NCBI RefSeq assembly: GCF_028598805.1
Contig: NZ_JAQRFI010000001.1
Span: forward strand, 62,001-126,000
Reading direction: 5' to 3'
Origin: Xenorhabdus yunnanensis
Lineage (GTDB): Bacteria > Pseudomonadota > Gammaproteobacteria > Enterobacterales > Enterobacteriaceae
DNA: 64,000 nucleotides
Shown in pieces: positions 60,073-64,000 of this stretch. The notes beneath the pieces were generated by a model. That model did not search any database and was not told where the DNA came from. It saw only the letters and a list, made by a program, of their open reading frames with translations. Each line of letters starts with the position of its first letter. Positions within the stretch are counted from its first letter, which is position 1. The translations under genes were made by a program, and so were the position numbers.

Positions 60073-61602
60073 TTAAGTGAATTTACTTTTCTTCAAAGCC
60101 AAATAATCCAACATTCCTCCTAAAAGAAGGCCTAGGATTCCAATGATTATACTTAAGGATAATAGTGGGGATACCCAGTCACTGACTTTATGGAGATATA
60201 GAATATATTCTGGAGATATGGCGTATATCAGGGAAACTAAATGAATTATGACAAACACTATGCTGCTGATAACTAACCAAACCATGAACATCAGAGCGGC
60301 CAATATCATGATAATGAAGGCAGATTTATAAGCGTTCTTGAATAATGTTCGGGGGATAAAGCTATCATTTTTTTGAGTATAAGCCAGTGTCTTACGGCAG
60401 GCTAACAATAATACAAGTCCCGGTAATCCAATAACAATAGAAAATAAATAAAACAGTGGCCAACCATATGCTTCTGCAAACCATCCTGCTACCGGGCCAA
60501 CATACACTCGACCAACTGCTGATAATGCAGAAAGCAAAGCAAACTGTGTTGCCGAAAATGATTTATTACATAAGGTCATCAGAAGGGCGACAAAAGCTGC
60601 TGTTCCCATGCCACCACAGATATTTTCCAGAAAAACCACGGCTCCCATTGAGTAGATGTCTTTAGGGGTGATAGCAAGTATCCAATAACCGAAGTTTGAT
60701 ACGGTTTGAAGAATGCCAAAGATCATCAGGGCGCGGAACAGGCTCATCTTATGCATCAAATAACCGCCGTACAATGCCCCAACAATGGTTGCAGCGAGTC
60801 CGAGGGTTTTATTGATCATACCGACTTCGGCTGGATTGAAACCAATACCACGAATAAGGAAAGGAGTGCTGAGTGAGATAGCAAAAGCATCAGCCAGTTT
60901 GTACAGTATAATCAGCAGCAGGATAAGCCAGGCATTGTTTCGGTTGAAAAAATCAGATAATGGCTCGAACACCGCTTGACTCAATGTTTTTGGCGGTGCT
61001 GTATTAAGCTCCGGTTCTTTGGCTGTCAGTGTGGCATAAACGCCAATCAGCATCAGGCCAGCCATAACCCAATACATACTTTGCCAGCCAATATAGGTGG
61101 CCAGCAATAAGGCTAATCCACCAGAGACTAGCATGGCCAGCCGATAGCCCAGTACGGAAATAGCGGCACCTGATCCTCGTTCTTCCTGTGACAGCAAGTC
61201 GGTTTTATAGGCGTCAAAAATAATATCTTGGGAAGCTGAGAAAAATGCCACAGAAACAGCCAGTGCAGCGAGCCACCATAAATGTTGGGAAGGTTGAAGG
61301 AACCCCATGGCCGCAATACTGACGATCAGTAAAAGTTGAGTAACAAGCATCCACCCCCGTCGACGCCCTAAAAAGGAGGGGGTATATCGATCCATTGTGG
61401 GTGCCCAGAGAAACTTAAAAACATAGGCTTGACCAACTAAAGTGAAAAAACCGATAGTTCGGATATCGACATTTTCGACAGTCATCCATGCTTGTAACGT
61501 TCCAGCTGTGAGCGCAAGAGGTAGACCTGAGGCAAAGCCCAGCAATAGAAGGGTACGATAGTTGCGTAATGCAGATAGGTTGAAATAATGATGGTTAATC
61601 AT
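60073..61602 (-). CDS. ampG: Muropeptide permease AmpG
   Basis: AmpG imports anhydro-muropeptides for murein recycling and links cell-wall state to AmpC induction where ampR/ampC exist. The 509-residue protein has about 14 helices, with conserved GFASGLPLALTAGTLQAWM and APTMDRYTPSFLGRRRGWM near the N-terminus and SASQDIIFDAYKTDLL. E. coli AmpG has 491 residues. It lies 71 bp after yajG on the same strand, as in E. coli. Confidence 0.95.
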   Translation of the reverse strand: MINHHYFNLSALRNYRTLLLLGFASGLPLALTAGTLQAWMTVENVDIRTIGFFTLVGQAYVFKFLWAPTMDRYTPSFLGRRRGWMLVTQLLLIVSIAAMGFLQPSQHLWWLAALAVSVAFFSASQDIIFDAYKTDLLSQEERGSGAAISVLGYRLAMLVSGGLALLLATYIGWQSMYWVMAGLMLIGVYATLTAKEPELNTAPPKTLSQAVFEPLSDFFNRNNAWLILLLIILYKLADAFAISLSTPFLIRGIGFNPAEVGMINKTLGLAATIVGALYGGYLMHKMSLFRALMIFGILQTVSNFGYWILAITPKDIYSMGAVVFLENICGGMGTAAFVALLMTLCNKSFSATQFALLSALSAVGRVYVGPVAGWFAEAYGWPLFYLFSIVIGLPGLVLLLACRKTLAYTQKNDSFIPRTLFKNAYKSAFIIMILAALMFMVWLVISSIVFVIIHLVSLIYAISPEYILYLHKVSDWVSPLLSLSIIIGILGLLLGGMLDYLALKKSKFT

Positions 61603-61673
61603 GGGCCTCCCAAAACTTTCTGCATGTCATCTAGCTTTGTCAGAATCAGGCAGAAAGTTTATTTATTATCCTG

Positions 61674-62261
61674 TTAGTGGACGTTTTGTTTGATGAAGGT
61701 ACTGATAGAGGCATCTTGAGCCATATCTGCGATCACGTCAGATAAGACTGTGTTAACTGCATCAGAAATTTTTGCGTTTGTCGCTGCTAATGGCCCTTGA
61801 ACATTGTAGCTGGTACGATAATTTTTAATTTGTTTACTACCGTCTTGTGCATAAGCAATGATGGATATTTCAGCTTTTGCTGAAATATCGTGACGAAGGC
61901 TACCTTCTTTCACGTTGGCATAGAGTTGATTCACAATGACTTGCAAATTGGCATTGGCGGGAGAACCAATCATATAGCCGCGAGCTACCATTTGCTTTTC
62001 CAGCGCTTCTTGCAATAAAAAACGTAAATCGCGGGAAGGAACTAATGTGACTAATCGCGCATCACGGTTAATTTGGGCTAGGGCTTGAGATTGACGATGA
62101 TCGGCCCCACTAATACTAATTGTAATCGCTTTCATGGTTGGATCTGTTGGGGGCAGAGTAATTTTTGGCTGAATGGCTAAAGTATTGCCTGAGTCTGCAC
62201 AACCAGATAATCCAGCTAAAAAGAAAAGCGTAATCAATGGAATAAATATTTTCTTTAGCAT
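61674..62261 (-). CDS. yajG: Lipoprotein YajG
   Basis: A 195-residue lipoprotein with a lipobox GLSGC at Cys21 and the YajG-family body (ALAQINRDARLVTLVPSRDLRF, quoted in part as RDARLVTLVPSRDLRF). Its function is unknown in E. coli, where it also sits ahead of ampG. It is divergent from bolA with 255 bp between. The operon with ampG suggests a link to cell-wall recycling but this is not shown. Confidence 0.93.
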   Translation of the reverse strand: MLKKIFIPLITLFFLAGLSGCADSGNTLAIQPKITLPPTDPTMKAITISISGADHRQSQALAQINRDARLVTLVPSRDLRFLLQEALEKQMVARGYMIGSPANANLQVIVNQLYANVKEGSLRHDISAKAEISIIAYAQDGSKQIKNYRTSYNVQGPLAATNAKISDAVNTVLSDVIADMAQDASISTFIKQNVH

Positions 62262-62516
62262 TTAGGTTTTCTCAATTCAAGATTCGGATATTCGATATAT
62301 TAATACTTGGATATATAAGTACTGATAGTATAAACCGCCGTAATCATAGCATCGCCATTGGTAGCGGCATATCCCTGATGATTGAAACACAGAGAGAAAT
62401 GCTTTACGTAAATTTGATTAAAGGGATTTGGTTATCCCGATGTTATAAATCATGGGAAATAAAATAGAATCAATTACTTGGTTGATAAGTAATCTTTGGT
62501 GATTTAGGAGAATGAG

Positions 62517-62840
62517 ATGGTTCGTCAAGAAATAGAAGCAAAATTACAGGCGGCATTTAAGCCTTCTCATCTGGAAGTGATCGATGAAAGTTATCGTCAC
62601 AATGTGCCAGCGGGTTCTGAAAGCCATTTTAAAATCATTGTGGTAAGCAATGATTTTGTTGAACAAAGAATGCTTAATCGCCACCGCTCAATATATAGTG
62701 CCTTGGCTAAAGAACTAGAGGAAGGAGTGCATGCATTGGCGCTTCATACTTATACGGAAAAGGAATGGGCAGAACTGGGAGATACCGTTCTGGCTTCTCC
62801 GGAGTGTCGCGGTGGGAGTGCAACGACGTCAATCTTATGA
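62517..62840 (+). CDS. bolA: BolA family transcriptional/iron-sulfur regulator
   Basis: BolA affects cell shape and biofilm genes and binds glutaredoxins with iron-sulfur clusters. The 107-residue protein has the [12 protein letters not shown] motif and [26 protein letters not shown] in its KH-like fold (quoted in part). E. coli BolA has 105 residues. ATG 62517 follows TAGGAGAATGAG. A terminator follows. Confidence 0.96.
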   Translation: MVRQEIEAKLQAAFKPSHLEVIDESYRHNVPAGSESHFKIIVVSNDFVEQRMLNRHRSIYSALAKELEEGVHALALHTYTEKEWAELGDTVLASPECRGGSATTSIL

Positions 62841-63219
62841 TTTTTCGGGATAATCTAATAGATTGTTTGTCTTTATTTTATTAATCTAGCTTTAATTTTG
62901 AAAACAGCCTTCGGGCTGTATTTTTGTTTATGTAGCAAGTGCATAAACAATAAAGTGATGTAATCATTGAGCAACGTTTATTGCATATGTCGACGAATCA
63001 TGCATGCTTTTGTCTGCAATTCTCGACTCATACTGTCTGCGTCGCTATAATGTTCCGTCTAAATTTTTAGAATGGTTTCGGGACGCTTCTGATCACAGGG
63101 ATTCTCGGTTTTTAAATGCGACCGCCCCGGTTCTTAAAGAGTGCTGCAATTAGCTTGTTTTTAAGCATTGCAGCCATTCTGAAGTTGACCGAGCACTATG
63201 ATTTTTTTGAGGTAACAAG
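62841..63219. other. bolA-tig spacer
   Basis: 379 bp with the bolA terminator at its start and presumably the tig promoter; I see no gene. A plus-strand frame from 63116 overlaps tig and is not credible. Confidence 0.5.
62904..62926 (+). terminator. Rho-independent terminator of bolA
   Basis: Six-bp stem ACAGCC/GGCTGT closed by a stable TTCG tetraloop, followed by ATTTTTG. Confidence 0.88.
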
Positions 63220-64000
63220 ATGCAAGTTTCTGTTGAAACCACTCAAGGCCTTGGGCGTCGTGTGTCAATCACCGTTCCTGCTGCCGATATCGAAAAAGCA
63301 GTTAACAGTGAACTGGTTAATGTAGCAAAGAAAGCCCGTATCGACGGCTTCCGTAAGGGAAAAGTGCCAATGAAGATCGTTCAGCAGCGTTATGGCGCTT
63401 CTGTTCTTCAGGATGTTCTGGGTGATTTGATGCAGCGCAATTTCATCAATGCGATCATTGAGCAGAAAATCAATCCAGCAGGCGCACCAAGCTACAAACC
63501 TGAACAGTTTAAAGAAGGTGAAGACTTCACTTATGCAGTTGAATTTGAAGTTTATCCAGAAATTGAACTGAAAGGTCTGGAAGAAATCGAAGTTGAAAAA
63601 CCTGTTGTTGAAGTTAAAGATGCAGACGTTGACAACATGCTGGACACTTTGCGTAAGCAGCAGGCAAATTGGAAAGAAACTGATGAAGCAGCCACTGCTG
63701 AAGATCGCGTAACTGTTGATTTCATTGGTTCTATTGATGGTGAAGAGTTCGAAGGCGGTAAATCAACTGATTTCGTTCTGGCAATGGGTCAGGGTCGTAT
63801 GATCCCAGGTTTTGAAGACGGTGTCGTTGGCCACAAAGCTGGTGAAGAGTTTACCATTGATGTGACATTCCCTGAAGATTACCATGCAGAAAATCTGAAA
63901 GGTAAAGCTGCGAAGTTCGTGATCAATCTGAAAAAAATTGAACAGCGTGAACTGCCAGAGTTAACTGAAGAGTTCATCAAGCGTTTTGGTATTGCTGACG
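63220..64000 (+). CDS. tig: Trigger factor, N-terminal 260 residues (cut by window edge)
   Basis: Trigger factor is the ribosome-bound chaperone and prolyl isomerase that meets nascent chains. The visible part starts [20 protein letters not shown] and has the ribosome-docking signature [12 protein letters not shown] near residue 43. It has the FKBP-type isomerase domain from about residue 150 ([34 protein letters not shown]). It runs off the right edge with about 170 residues missing. GAGGTAACAAG precedes the ATG. clpP should follow outside the window. Confidence 0.97.
   Translation, partial: MQVSVETTQGLGRRVSITVPAADIEKAVNSELVNVAKKARIDGFRKGKVPMKIVQQRYGASVLQDVLGDLMQRNFINAIIEQKINPAGAPSYKPEQFKEGEDFTYAVEFEVYPEIELKGLEEIEVEKPVVEVKDADVDNMLDTLRKQQANWKETDEAATAEDRVTVDFIGSIDGEEFEGGKSTDFVLAMGQGRMIPGFEDGVVGHKAGEEFTIDVTFPEDYHAENLKGKAAKFVINLKKIEQRELPELTEEFIKRFGIAD

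Noticed and set aside
63116..63325. 69-codon plus-strand frame across the tig start
   Set aside because: Overlaps the tig coding region out of frame and has no similarity to known proteins.

Overview
The window looks like a chromosomal segment from a gammaproteobacterium of the Morganellaceae, most likely Xenorhabdus or Photorhabdus. This rests on strong similarity of the core proteins to Escherichia coli orthologues, moderate base composition with AT-rich spacers, an ERIC-type repeat, PAS4-type LuxR regulators, and a type VI secretion (T6SS) effector module. The genus is an inference; no rRNA or tRNA is present to fix it.

Most of the window is a core backbone collinear with the E. coli 9-10 minute region: sbcC-sbcD / phoB-phoR-brnQ (2.8-11.9 kb), acpH / queA-tgt-yajC-secD-secF (14.9-21.4 kb), nrdR-ribD-ribE-nusB-thiL-pgpA (21.5-25.8 kb), dxs-ispA-xseB / thiI (44.8-49.7 kb), yajL-panE / yajQ / yajR / cyoEDCBA / ampG-yajG / bolA / tig (49.9-64 kb, tig running off the end). 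These genes cover DNA hairpin processing, phosphate sensing, queuosine tRNA modification, Sec translocation, riboflavin, thiamine and isoprenoid synthesis, phospholipid synthesis and the bo3 terminal oxidase.

Four accessory zones interrupt this order. (1) 1-2.8 kb: tandem oligopeptide-binding protein genes, the first cut by the window edge, and an orphan HicB antitoxin beside a truncated HicA toxin. (2) 12.0-14.7 kb: gamma-glutamyltranspeptidase and a 2-Cys peroxiredoxin between brnQ and acpH. (3) 25.8-44.8 kb: a 19-kb insertion between pgpA and dxs. It holds a pyroglutamate-use operon (pcp with two DUF979/DUF969 transporter subunits), two intact PAS4-LuxR regulators and the decayed remains of a third, a LacI regulator with an NhaC-type antiporter, and then a T6SS effector cassette. 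(4) A Tsx/OmpK-like porin gene between cyoA and ampG.

The T6SS cassette reads tssF-like, vgrG, DUF4123 adaptor, a 1040-residue VasX-like membrane toxin, and a two-helix membrane protein that is the candidate immunity factor. Behind it lies a broken second copy of the immunity gene, cut by an IS1-family transposase remnant. This is the same order as the V. cholerae vgrG-2/vasW/vasX/tsiV2 block, but toxin and immunity look divergent.

A second unusual theme is short tandem repeats with a period of 15 bp (sometimes 18-19 bp). They occur inside sbcC, inside queA and directly before the yajC ribosome-binding site, and as doublets in several spacers. The repeat sequences are unrelated to each other; only the period, a multiple of three in the coding cases, is shared.
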